A stretch of 36,451 nucleotides of DNA from a virus. The stretch covers positions 1 to 36,451 of IMG/VR virus record IMGVR_UViG_3300034957_000044. The stretch is one strand, 5' to 3'. The notes under the pieces were generated by a model. The model was not told the origin of the DNA. It saw only the letters and a program-made list of their open reading frames with translations, and did no database searches. Below are positions 30,323-36,451 of this stretch, in pieces. Positions within the stretch are counted from its first letter, which is position 1, and each line of letters opens with the position of its first letter. A program made the position numbers and the translations under genes.

Positions 30323-30567
30323 TGGCTGACGAGCACCCCGACACCTGGTACGCGCTCGCCGTCGACCTCGACGCCGGCCGCGTCCGCGAGGACGACGCCG
30401 GCACCGTCTGGCTCCACCTCCCTGACGACGACCAGCCCGCCGACGTCTCCGAGCTCGCCTGGGCCATGTACCGCGCCAAGCTGGCCGACGTCGGCGCCGA
30501 CGAGCGCGGCTGGAAACTGACCGCCGCCGGCGAGCAACTGTTCCCGCAGGAGGCCGACCGTGGGTGA
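30322..30567 (+). CDS. Hypothetical acidic small protein
   Basis: 81 aa, TGATG overlap. Acidic, with VDLDAGRVREDDAGTVWLHLPDDDQPADVSELAWAMYRAK. Shows no motif. Its last 8 bases overlap the next gene, whose ribosome site AGGAGG is at 30548-30553. Confidence 0.6.
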   Translation: MADEHPDTWYALAVDLDAGRVREDDAGTVWLHLPDDDQPADVSELAWAMYRAKLADVGADERGWKLTAAGEQLFPQEADRG

Positions 30568-30958
30568 ACACAACCGCCCCATCAACTGCCCGTGGTGCCG
30601 CAGCAGCCACGGCCGCCGCTTCCTGTGCGACGCCGCGAAGGCCTACCTCGACGCCACGATCGCCAAGGGCGAGGCCAACAACATGCCGACCACGGAGTTC
30701 GAGGAATTCGTGGCCGGCGGCCCGCTCGGCGGCGGCCAGCTCGTTCAGCAGCTCGTCGTCCAGGCCGCCCTCATCGAGGCCGGCGGCGTGCACCATCCCG
30801 CGCTCGTGTTCGGCGCACGCGGCCTGACCGCGCCGCTGCAGAACTGGGTGTACCCGGGCCGGGACGAGGACCTGAGGGCTGCGGCCCGGCTGGTGCACGA
30901 CATCACCGAGATGGTGATCCGTCGCGCCAACGTCGCGAATGGAGGCCGTCGTGGCTAA
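30560..30958 (+). CDS. Hypothetical protein with CPWC motif
   Basis: 132 aa from GTG at 30560, 6 bases after AGGAGG. N-terminal CPWCRSSHGRRFLC (about 10-23) is a single zinc-like site. The remaining ~100 residues are helical with Gly/Val-rich turn FGARGLTAPLQNWVYPG. Similar N-terminal CPWC proteins occur in actinophage early operons. Function unknown. Confidence 0.62.
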   Translation: MGEHNRPINCPWCRSSHGRRFLCDAAKAYLDATIAKGEANNMPTTEFEEFVAGGPLGGGQLVQQLVVQAALIEAGGVHHPALVFGARGLTAPLQNWVYPGRDEDLRAAARLVHDITEMVIRRANVANGGRRG

Positions 30959-31442
30959 GCGATCCGGTGCCCGCCGATACGGCAACCCCGCCAAACGTCG
31001 CCCCGTCACCGGCGACCTCGCCCGCCTCGCCCAGCCCACAGGCGTCGCCGACCCGCGCCAGCTCGGCGGCGACATGGCCGGCCCCGGCGGATCCCACGAC
31101 CGCGGCGCCGTGTTCCTCGACCTCACCGACGTCGTGCTGCTGGAGAGCACCGACGTGTGCGTCGTCGACGCTGTCCGCCGCGGCGCGCTCAACGAGCCGG
31201 TCATCTTCATGGTCCTCGACGGCCGGATCAACAAGCGCACCGACCGGGCCCGGGTCGGGTACACCTTCGGCCCGGACGGCGCGGCGGCACTCATCACCGA
31301 ACTACTTGCGGTCGCGGACCGGTTCGGCGCCGAGCTGCTCGACGACGTCACGCGACGCCTGACCGAGCTGCATCAGGGTAAACACGTCGACCTGACGTTC
31401 CTGCGCGCCGCGATCGACAACGCGATCGAGGCCACCGGATGA
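30951..31442 (+). CDS. Hypothetical early protein
   Basis: 163 aa from GTG at 30951, 5 bases after GGAGG (30941-30945); an ATG at 30939 overlaps that site. Basic start MAKRSGARRYGNPAKRRP, then about 55-120 a beta-rich part (LDLTDVVLLESTDVCVVDAVRRGALNEPVIFMVLDGRINK) and a helical end. No motif. Confidence 0.65.
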   Translation: MAKRSGARRYGNPAKRRPVTGDLARLAQPTGVADPRQLGGDMAGPGGSHDRGAVFLDLTDVVLLESTDVCVVDAVRRGALNEPVIFMVLDGRINKRTDRARVGYTFGPDGAAALITELLAVADRFGAELLDDVTRRLTELHQGKHVDLTFLRAAIDNAIEATG

Positions 31443-31867
31443 AGCTGCACCCGCGCACCCAGCCCGTCGCGGCCGCCAGCGCCGCCATCCGCCAGGCCCT
31501 CGTCGAGCTGCAAACCGAGCACGACCTGACCTGGGTCGAAATGCTGCGCATCCTCGGCGAACACCAAGAACGGCTCACCAAGCAGCTACTGCGCAGCGAG
31601 CGCCACCCAGACAACCCGGGCCGCAAAGGCGACGAGGCATGCGACGCACTGTGCTGCCACGACCTGCCCGAGCCGGCCGACGCGTGCTCCGACTGCGGCC
31701 GGGCCGCCCGCGGCCTGCAGCCGTGGCATGAGGACGTCGACGGGACCAACCAGATCACCGCCTGGCTCGGCCCGTCCTGCTACCGGCGGCGGCTGGACGC
31801 GCTGCGGGATGAGGCGACGGGCGGCCACGTATGCCAGCCGTTCCCGATCGGCGGTGGGTCCCGGTGA
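31439..31867 (+). CDS. Hypothetical protein with C-terminal Cys motifs
   Basis: 142 aa, ATGA overlap. Helical N-terminus (ASAAIRQALVELQTEHDLTWVEMLRILGEHQERLTKQLLRSER) resembling a short HTH-like region, then CDALCCHDLPEPADACSDCGRAARG, a likely zinc site, and a C-terminus with WLGPSCYRRRLDALRDE. Resembles DNA-binding regulators found in actinobacterial mobile elements; tentative. Confidence 0.62.
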   Translation: MKLHPRTQPVAAASAAIRQALVELQTEHDLTWVEMLRILGEHQERLTKQLLRSERHPDNPGRKGDEACDALCCHDLPEPADACSDCGRAARGLQPWHEDVDGTNQITAWLGPSCYRRRLDALRDEATGGHVCQPFPIGGGSR

Positions 31868-31971
31868 TCGACCGGCTGGCCCGGGCCATCGCGTGGGCCG
31901 ATCGCCGCCACGTCGCGTTCTTCCTCGGCGCCCTCGGCCTGCTGCTACTCGCCACCTGCGGAGGCTGCTGA
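31864..31971 (+). CDS. Tiny TM peptide (35 aa)
   Basis: GTGA overlap at 31864. Basic/aromatic start then a TM helix FFLGALGLLLLATCGGC. Stop overlaps the next ATG (TGATG at 31969-31973), supporting its reality. Role unknown. Confidence 0.5.
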   Translation: MIDRLARAIAWADRRHVAFFLGALGLLLLATCGGC

Positions 31972-32225
31972 TGATCGAGCCGACCGACGAGATGGTCTAC
32001 GCCTATGTGGAGGCCGCCCAGCACCCCGAATGGCTCGCCAAGGACGACATCCGCGCGGGTCTGGCTGCCGTGCTCGCGATCGCCGAACGGAACCAGGCGG
32101 CACAAACGGCGGCCGCCGAGGAGGTCGTTCGGGCGTTCCGAAAGTCGAAGGCCAAGGGCTTCTTCCGGTTCCCGCGCGGCCCGGTCGCGCGGGCCATCAT
32201 GCGGCTCGACGAGGCGACGCCATGA
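31971..32225 (+). CDS. Hypothetical small protein
   Basis: 84 aa. EPTDEMVYAYVEAAQHPEWLAKDDIRAGLAAVLAIAERN is the family-like N-terminus seen in many actinophage genes. A basic segment AFRKSKAKGFFRFPRG follows. Unknown function; overlaps the next gene by 4 bases. Confidence 0.65.
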   Translation: MIEPTDEMVYAYVEAAQHPEWLAKDDIRAGLAAVLAIAERNQAAQTAAAEEVVRAFRKSKAKGFFRFPRGPVARAIMRLDEATP

Positions 32226-32488
32226 CCCAGCCTGCCCGGGAGCACCGCCGCGAGATCTACGCCCGCCTCTGCCTCTCCTACGGCGTCATCTCCGACATCC
32301 TCTGGCGCGACGCCATGGACACCCACCACCCCGTCGGCAACTGCTCCCGCTGCCCAGGGCTGATGAAACCCCGCGAGCCGCAACAGCGCGGCCGCCGCAT
32401 GTTCTACGAGGCGTACTGCGCCCTCTGCGGCCACGAAGTCGAGGGCCAAGGCCCCCGCCCGGCGAAACAGCAGAAGGGAGCCGCCTGA
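32222..32488 (+). CDS. Small zinc-ribbon-like protein
   Basis: 88 aa, ATGA overlap. Helix YARLCLSYGVISDILWRDAM, then CSRCPG (about 42-47) and CALCG (about 66-70), a two-knuckle zinc-ribbon layout, and a Lys-rich tail. Placed just before the HNH gene. Confidence 0.62.
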   Translation: MTQPAREHRREIYARLCLSYGVISDILWRDAMDTHHPVGNCSRCPGLMKPREPQQRGRRMFYEAYCALCGHEVEGQGPRPAKQQKGAA

Positions 32489-32564
32489 CACCGACCGCCC
32501 GCCCCGAGCACCACCGCGGCCCCCGCCGCGCACCAGACCCCATACAGCACAAAGGAACACGCAG

Positions 32565-33155
32565 ATGGCCAAGCTCACCAAGCGGCTCCGCTTCGAGATC
32601 CTCCGCCGAGACCAGTTCCGCTGCCGCTACTGCGGCGCGACGCCGGCCGAGACTGCGCTGCGCGTCGATCACGTCGTTCCAGAGGTTCTCGGCGGCGTCA
32701 CCGAGCCCGCGAACCTGGCCACCAGCTGCGAACCCTGCAACAACGGCAAGGGCTCGACCAAGCTGGACGACCCGGTCGTCGACGACGTCGCCCGGGACGC
32801 ACTCCGCTGGGCCAAGGCCATGGAGATCGCTGCCGCCGGCCAGCGAACCACTCGTGCAGAAAGGGATCAGAATCGCGCGAGTTTCATCGACGCATGGCAA
32901 TGCTTCTGGTACGAATGGCGCGGCGAAAAAAACTACATGCCACTGCCGGACGACTGGCCGCAAAGCATTGACGCCTTCATTCGCGCGGGGCTCAACGACG
33001 ATGATTTGTACGACGCCGTCAATATCGCGATGAGCAAAAAGCACATCAAGATGGAAGCGCTGTTCAAGTACTTTGCCGGGGTCTGCTGGCGCATGATCGA
33101 AGAACGTCGCGAGACGGCCGCCACCCTCGTACACCTCGTCGACGAAGGGCTCTGA
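32565..33155 (+). CDS. HNH endonuclease
   Basis: 196 aa with AAAGGA at 32551-32556. HNH signature with zinc cysteines: C20/C23 in FRCRYCG, D35-H36 in RVDHVVP, N50 in EPANL, C55/C58 in SCEPCNNGKG. The C-terminal half (about 90-190) is helical with WQCFWYEWRGEKNYMPLPDDWPQSIDAF. The DNA from about 32860 to 33060 is markedly less GC-rich than the genes around it, pointing to recent acquisition. It could be a homing-type endonuclease or a replication/recombination nuclease. Confidence 0.85.
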   Translation: MAKLTKRLRFEILRRDQFRCRYCGATPAETALRVDHVVPEVLGGVTEPANLATSCEPCNNGKGSTKLDDPVVDDVARDALRWAKAMEIAAAGQRTTRAERDQNRASFIDAWQCFWYEWRGEKNYMPLPDDWPQSIDAFIRAGLNDDDLYDAVNIAMSKKHIKMEALFKYFAGVCWRMIEERRETAATLVHLVDEGL

Positions 33156-33157
33156 CC

Positions 33158-34162
33158 ATGGCCCGCAGCGAAGCCCGCATCTCGGTATCGATCTGGGACG
33201 ACGCCGACTTCCTAGTGCTGTCCAGCGATGCCCAGCGCCTATTCCTGTTCCTGTGCTCACAGAGCGACCTGGCCCACGACGGCGTCATCGCGCTGCGCGA
33301 ACGCCGCTGGTCGAAGAAGGCGGCCGGCCTCACCCTCGCCGCGATCACCCGCGCGCTCACCGAGCTGGAGAGCGCGCGCTTCGTCGTCATCGACGAGGAC
33401 GCAGAGGAACTACTCGTGCGGTCCTTCATCCGCCGCGACAAGGTCTACCGGCAGCCGAACGTCCTACGCGCTGCAGCGGACCATCTGAAGAGCATCACGA
33501 GCCACCGGATCCTCACCGAGCTGGCCGTCGAACTCGAGCGGATCGCGGCCGGCGCCGACGTTCCATCGGCCTGCGGCGGCATCCTCGCGGAGATGCGCAG
33601 CACGGTCGGGAAGGGTACGCCGAACCCTTCCGGGAACCCTTCGCCCGGCACTCCCGGGGATGGCGAGGGTTCCGGGAACCCATCCGGGATCCCTACGCCC
33701 AACCCTTCCGGCCGGACCGGGAATCCTGCGGATGACAACGTTTCCGCAGGTGTTGAGGGTTCCGGAAACCCTTCCCGGAAGGGTATCGGGAACCCTACGC
33801 CCGGCACCCTCGGGGAAAGGGGAATGGTTACGGCCGTAAGTAGTGCTTCCCCTTCCCCCGTACCTCGAGCCTCGGGTCCCCGCCCCCGACCTTCGGCCGG
33901 GGGCCGCGCGAGCGCGCGCGAAGCCGAGCCCACCACCGCGCCGCCGGCACCCCCCTCCGACCGATGCCCGAAACACCTCGACGACCCCGACCCGCCCAAC
34001 TGCGGCCGCTGCGCCGGCGCCCGCAAAGCCCGAGCCCGCTGGGAAGTCGCGAACGCCGAACGCCGACGCACCTCGCCGCAATGCCGCACCCACCGGGGCC
34101 AGCCCGCTCACAACTGCGCGCTCTGCCGCGCCGACCAACTCGCCGCCGAGGAGACACCTTGA
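33158..34162 (+). CDS. Replication initiator-like protein with winged-helix N-terminus
   Basis: 334 aa. N-terminal ~125 residues are a replisome-organiser-like winged-helix domain: ISVSIWDDADFLVLSSDAQRLFLFLCSQSDLAHDG, then LAAITRALTELESARFVVID and RRDKVYRQPNVLRAAADH. A low-complexity Gly/Pro/Ser/Asn linker (about 150-235) is encoded by clustered palindromes (see 33615-33805). The C-terminus has two zinc-knuckle-like repeats, CPKH...CGRC (about 270-285) and CRTH...CALC (about 309-323). Function by analogy with lambda O-type initiators. No helicase, primase or polymerase gene was recognised nearby. Confidence 0.75.
   Translation: MARSEARISVSIWDDADFLVLSSDAQRLFLFLCSQSDLAHDGVIALRERRWSKKAAGLTLAAITRALTELESARFVVIDEDAEELLVRSFIRRDKVYRQPNVLRAAADHLKSITSHRILTELAVELERIAAGADVPSACGGILAEMRSTVGKGTPNPSGNPSPGTPGDGEGSGNPSGIPTPNPSGRTGNPADDNVSAGVEGSGNPSRKGIGNPTPGTLGERGMVTAVSSASPSPVPRASGPRPRPSAGGRASAREAEPTTAPPAPPSDRCPKHLDDPDPPNCGRCAGARKARARWEVANAERRRTSPQCRTHRGQPAHNCALCRADQLAAEETP
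33615..33805. repeat. Iteron-like palindrome cluster inside initiator gene (candidate origin)
   Basis: Repeated cores AACCCTTCC (33623-33631, 33711-33719), AACCCTTCG (33635-33643), perfect 7-1-7 palindrome GGGTTCCGGGAACCC (33667-33681), near-palindrome GGGTTCCGGAAACCC (33757-33771) and perfect 8-1-8 palindrome ACCCTTCCCGGAAGGGT (33768-33784). CCCTACGCCC occurs twice. These lie in the linker-coding part of the initiator gene, as origin iterons lie within lambda-type O genes. Confidence 0.65.
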
Positions 34163-34329
34163 GCCCAAAGCCGTTCGCGCGCGCCGCCGCCGTCTTCGGC
34201 GCCCTGGTCCTCGTCCTCGCCTGGGCCGCCGCGCTGCAGGCCCACACCGTGCCCGTCGTCGCCGTTTGCACCGTAGGCGGTCTTGCGGTTGGCGGGCTGC
34301 TGCTCAAGGCGATGCGGAACCGCTCATGA
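34159..34329 (+). CDS. Small two-TM protein (56 aa)
   Basis: TTG start overlapping the initiator stop (TTGA at 34159-34162). Two hydrophobic segments, FARAAAVFGALVLVLAWAAALQA (about 6-28) and VPVVAVCTVGGLAVGGLLLKA (about 32-52), with a basic C-terminus. ATGA overlap with the next gene. Function unknown. Confidence 0.55.
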   Translation: MSPKPFARAAAVFGALVLVLAWAAALQAHTVPVVAVCTVGGLAVGGLLLKAMRNRS

Positions 34330-34568
34330 AACTCGACGACGTCCACACCATGCTCGCCGCCAGCATCAACGTCGATGCGCTCAAGGCCAACCTGCCCAGC
34401 CCCGCCGAGTTCGAGCGCATCCTCCGCGAGCGATACGCGCCGCTGCTCTCCGCCGAGGACTACGCCCGCCTCCGCACGATGTGCGGCCTCGGCCAGATCC
34501 TCGACGGCGAGGTGGTCACACCCCGACCCGCGCTGGCGCAGCAGACCGACGATGCACCGCACACCTGA
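34326..34568 (+). CDS. Hypothetical helical protein
   Basis: 80 aa from the ATG at 34326. LDDVHTMLAASINVDALKANLPSPAEFERILRERYAPLLSAEDYARLRTMCGLGQIL resembles small head-proximal proteins of actinophages. The 3' end overlaps the HNH gene by 17 bases. Upstream open frame is not coding. Unknown role. Confidence 0.6.
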   Translation: MKLDDVHTMLAASINVDALKANLPSPAEFERILRERYAPLLSAEDYARLRTMCGLGQILDGEVVTPRPALAQQTDDAPHT

Positions 34569-34875
34569 CCCCGCCAACATCGGCCGCCGCGGCACCCGCT
34601 GGCGCAACGCCAAAGCCGCCGCGTTCCAACTGTGGGGCACCGACTGCTGGTGGTGCCACCACCCCGGCGGCTACGAAGGCGACCACCTCATCAGGCTCGC
34701 CGACGGCGGCGACCCCTACGACCCCAACAACATCCGGCCGGCCCACGGCAGCAACTACCCCTGCCCCGTCTGCATCAGCCCGTCGACGGGCAAGCCACGC
34801 TGCTGCAACCAGGAACGCAACCGCAGGTCAAAGCCAACACGAACCACGATCATGATCGACCCAATTACGATCTGA
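34552..34875 (+). CDS. HNH endonuclease adjacent to terminase
   Basis: 107 aa from the ATG at 34552. Zinc cysteines C32/C35 (DCWWC) and C71/C74 (CPVC), and HNH core D44-H45 in EGDHLIRLADGG, N60 and H65 in NNIRPAHG. HNH proteins next to terminase genes are known to be part of the packaging machinery of many cos-type phages, where they help cut cos. Position directly before terS and an AT-richer repeat region at 34874-34946 supports this. Confidence 0.85.
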   Translation: MHRTPDPANIGRRGTRWRNAKAAAFQLWGTDCWWCHHPGGYEGDHLIRLADGGDPYDPNNIRPAHGSNYPCPVCISPSTGKPRCCNQERNRRSKPTRTTIMIDPITI

Positions 34876-34946
34876 GCCAGTTTTTTGAGGAGAGGACGAG
34901 CCAGTTCACCCGCCGACGTGAATCTTTTTGTGTGCACGGCGTGAAT
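34874..34946. repeat. Direct and inverted repeats between HNH and terS (candidate cos/terminase site)
   Basis: GAGCCAGTT at 34874-34882 and 34898-34906 (24-bp spacing); GACGTGAAT at 34915-34923 and GGCGTGAAT at 34938-34946 (23-bp spacing); inverted TTCAC (34905-34909)/GTGAA (34918-34922). This 103-bp gap is much less GC-rich than its surroundings. Confidence 0.5.
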
Positions 34947-34978
34947 AACCCAAGCCTTGATCGTCACGGAGAGCAGTT

Positions 34979-35269
34979 ATGACTGTGAGTGAAGCACTTC
35001 GCGACGAACTTGCCGGAATGCCGAAAGCCGTGCAGGAGAGCACGCTCGCCGCGGGCGCACGGGTGGCCGCGAAGATCCTCGACCACAATCCTGGCGCGCG
35101 TGATGCGGCCTCGCTGCTCAAGGAGTTGCGTGCCACGATGGCCGAGTTGAAGATCTTGGCCGAGCAGGCGCCGGAGGAGGCTGACCCGATCGATGAACTC
35201 AGCGAGCGCCGTGCTGCTCGGGTCGCAGACCCCGCGGGTGCGGACCGTACCGCAGGGGGCGGTCAGTAG
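34979..35269 (+). CDS. terS: Terminase small subunit
   Basis: 96 aa with GGAGAG upstream (34968-34973). Helical, TVSEALRDELAGMPKAVQESTLAAGARVAAKILDHNPGARDAASLLKELRATMAELKILAEQA, the usual pattern of small actinophage TerS proteins that bind the packaging site and recruit TerL. Its 3' end overlaps terL by 77 bases in a different frame. Confidence 0.75.
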   Translation: MTVSEALRDELAGMPKAVQESTLAAGARVAAKILDHNPGARDAASLLKELRATMAELKILAEQAPEEADPIDELSERRAARVADPAGADRTAGGGQ

Positions 35270-36451
35270 CTGGGGGCCGGAGGCGATCGACCTGGCGGCG
35301 TCGATCGGGATCGCCCTCGACCCGGGCCAGGCCGACCTGATCACCGACGGGATGAGCGAGCGCGCCGGCGGGAAGTGGCTGGCGCCGACCGTGGTCGACA
35401 ACGAGCCGCGGCAGAACGGCAAGGGCGTCGTGCTCGAGGTGCGGGCGCTGGCCGGTGTGCTGCTGGTCCGGGAGCCGCTGGTCGTGTGGACCGCGCACGA
35501 GTTCAAGACCGCCCACCAGGGCTTCCTGCGGATGAAGGAGCACGTCACCAATTGGGATCACATCCGCAAGCGCGTCCGGGCGATCCGCTCGAGCACCCAC
35601 GCGACGGAGATCGAGTTCTGGAACCCGACGCGGCGCATCGCGTTCCTGGCGCGGTCCGGCGGATCGGGCCGGGGCTTCGCCGGGGTCGCGCCGCTGTTCT
35701 TGGACGAGGGCTACGCGCTGACGCAGGAGCAGTTGGCGGCGTTGCAGTTCGCCACGTCGGCGCACCCGAACCCGCAGGTGTGGAACATGTCGTCGGCTCC
35801 GTTGGCCGACTCGGAGGTGTTCCGCGGGATCTGCGCGCGTGGCCGTAAGGGCTCCCGGCTGATGGTCTACTACGAGTGGTCGGCCAGTGGGAAGCTGAGC
35901 GAGCTCCGGAAGCTGGTGACCGACAACAAAGCCCTCAGCGAAGCCGACTTGGCCACGGACCGTGGCCGACAGTTGCGGGACCAGCTGCTGGCGAAGGCTG
36001 CTGAGGCGAACCGGTCGTTGGGCCGGCCGGGCGACGTCGGGGTGTCCGTGACATCGATCGAGTCGGAGCTGGAGAACGTCGGCGTCGAGCAGTTCCTCCG
36101 CGAGCGGCTCGGCGTGTATTCGGAGCTGGAGGCTGGCGGGAAACTCGATCCGGAGGTGTGGGCAGACCTCGGCGATCCGCAGTCGCGGCGGGCGGGAGAT
36201 GTGGCGATCGCGGTGGACATCTCCCCGGAGCGGGACTGGGCGGCGATCGGCCTGTTCGGGCACCGGGAAGACGGGCTCGGCCACCTGCAGCTGGTCTACT
36301 ACGGGCCGGTGCCGGCGCTCGTCGACCGGCTGGTGCAGTGGCGGGACGCGGTGGATCCGGTGGCGGTGGGCATGGGCCGCGGCACGTACGAGTCGCTGAA
36401 GACGGACCTGAAGGAGGCCGGTTTCGTGCGGCCGCAGGACCGGCCCGCGGT
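35193..36451 (+). CDS. terL: Terminase large subunit, N-terminal part (continues at 1-452)
   Basis: ATG at 35193, inside terS; a later GTG at 35238 is an alternative. ATPase domain: Walker A-like NEPRQNGKG (R73-G78), VVWTAHEFKTAHQGF, Walker B PLFLDEG with D171-E172, and SSAPLADS coupling motif (about 200-207). The nuclease domain begins near AIAVDISPERDWAAIGL with metal-ligand candidate D342. Reads through the contig end without a stop and into position 3 of the start in frame, giving 527 aa. Powers DNA packaging. Confidence 0.95.
   Translation, partial: MNSASAVLLGSQTPRVRTVPQGAVSSWGPEAIDLAASIGIALDPGQADLITDGMSERAGGKWLAPTVVDNEPRQNGKGVVLEVRALAGVLLVREPLVVWTAHEFKTAHQGFLRMKEHVTNWDHIRKRVRAIRSSTHATEIEFWNPTRRIAFLARSGGSGRGFAGVAPLFLDEGYALTQEQLAALQFATSAHPNPQVWNMSSAPLADSEVFRGICARGRKGSRLMVYYEWSASGKLSELRKLVTDNKALSEADLATDRGRQLRDQLLAKAAEANRSLGRPGDVGVSVTSIESELENVGVEQFLRERLGVYSELEAGGKLDPEVWADLGDPQSRRAGDVAIAVDISPERDWAAIGLFGHREDGLGHLQLVYYGPVPALVDRLVQWRDAVDPVAVGMGRGTYESLKTDLKEAGFVRPQDRPA
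36325..36451. repeat. Terminal direct repeat (copy 2), circular-contig overlap
   Basis: Identical to positions 1-127; see copy 1. Remove one copy to obtain the unique circular sequence. Confidence 0.95.

Noticed and set aside
35199-36284. A 361-codon reverse-strand open frame at the contig end
   Set aside because: It is exactly opposite the terminase ATPase domain, whose Walker motifs are clear on the forward strand.
1-36451. tRNA genes, transposases, toxin-antitoxin pairs and DNA methyltransferases
   Set aside because: I looked for their typical motifs by eye on both strands and found none I could support; a tRNA scan and profile search would be needed to exclude them fully.
36325-36451. 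The 127-bp terminal repeat as a biological direct terminal repeat
   Set aside because: It lies inside the terminase coding sequence at an arbitrary point and has the length of a common assembly k-mer, so an assembly overlap is the simpler reading.

Overview
The window is a complete, very GC-rich genome of a temperate siphovirus of an actinobacterium. Evidence for the host type is the GC-rich third codon positions, frequent GTG starts, leaderless promoters, an actinobacterial-type large serine integrase and an XRE-TPR regulator. The exact host genus (Streptomyces- or Micromonospora-like) cannot be fixed from sequence alone. The first 127 bases are repeated exactly as the last 127, so the contig closes into a circle of about 36,324 bp. 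Large terminase is cut by the arbitrary contig ends and reads through the junction in frame.

Layout, reading round the circle. (1) 34.9-36.45 kb and 0-2.7 kb: packaging (HNH protein, TerS, TerL), portal and HK97-type prohead protease. (2) 2.8-7.3 kb: HK97-fold major capsid protein, head-tail connectors and tail tube. (3) 7.3-12.5 kb: tail chaperones with an unusual +1/-2 frameshift, a gp10-like protein, a short tape measure, one large minor tail protein and a glycine-rich tip protein. (4) 12.5-13.9 kb: lysis cassette with an M15-type endolysin between two membrane proteins. (5) 13.9-17.6 kb: accessory/lysogeny region with a reverse-strand membrane-anchored protein, an XRE-TPR regulator, small ORFs, an excisionase-like HTH protein and a resolvase-like protein lacking the catalytic serine. 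(6) 17.6-20.0 kb: serine integrase, then a divergent repressor/Cro-like pair separated by a cluster of palindromic operators. (7) 20.0-34.6 kb: a long, tightly overlapped early operon with many tiny and cysteine-rich proteins, an ECF-like sigma factor, a YqaJ exonuclease, an ERF annealing protein, a RuvC-like resolvase, an HNH endonuclease and a winged-helix replication initiator whose gene contains iteron-like palindromes (candidate origin).

How it works together (inference). The lysogenic state would be held by the 160-aa repressor acting on CCGACATGyATGTCGG operators that overlap the rightward early promoter and its own leaderless promoter. Release fires the early operon: sigma factor, recombination proteins and initiator. 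No polymerase, helicase or primase was recognised, so replication would depend on the host replisome. The structural and lysis genes follow on the same strand. The most interesting items are the operator-built leaderless switch, the iteron cluster inside the initiator gene, the serine-less resolvase-like protein beside the integrase, the ECF sigma factor and the non-canonical tail-chaperone frameshift.
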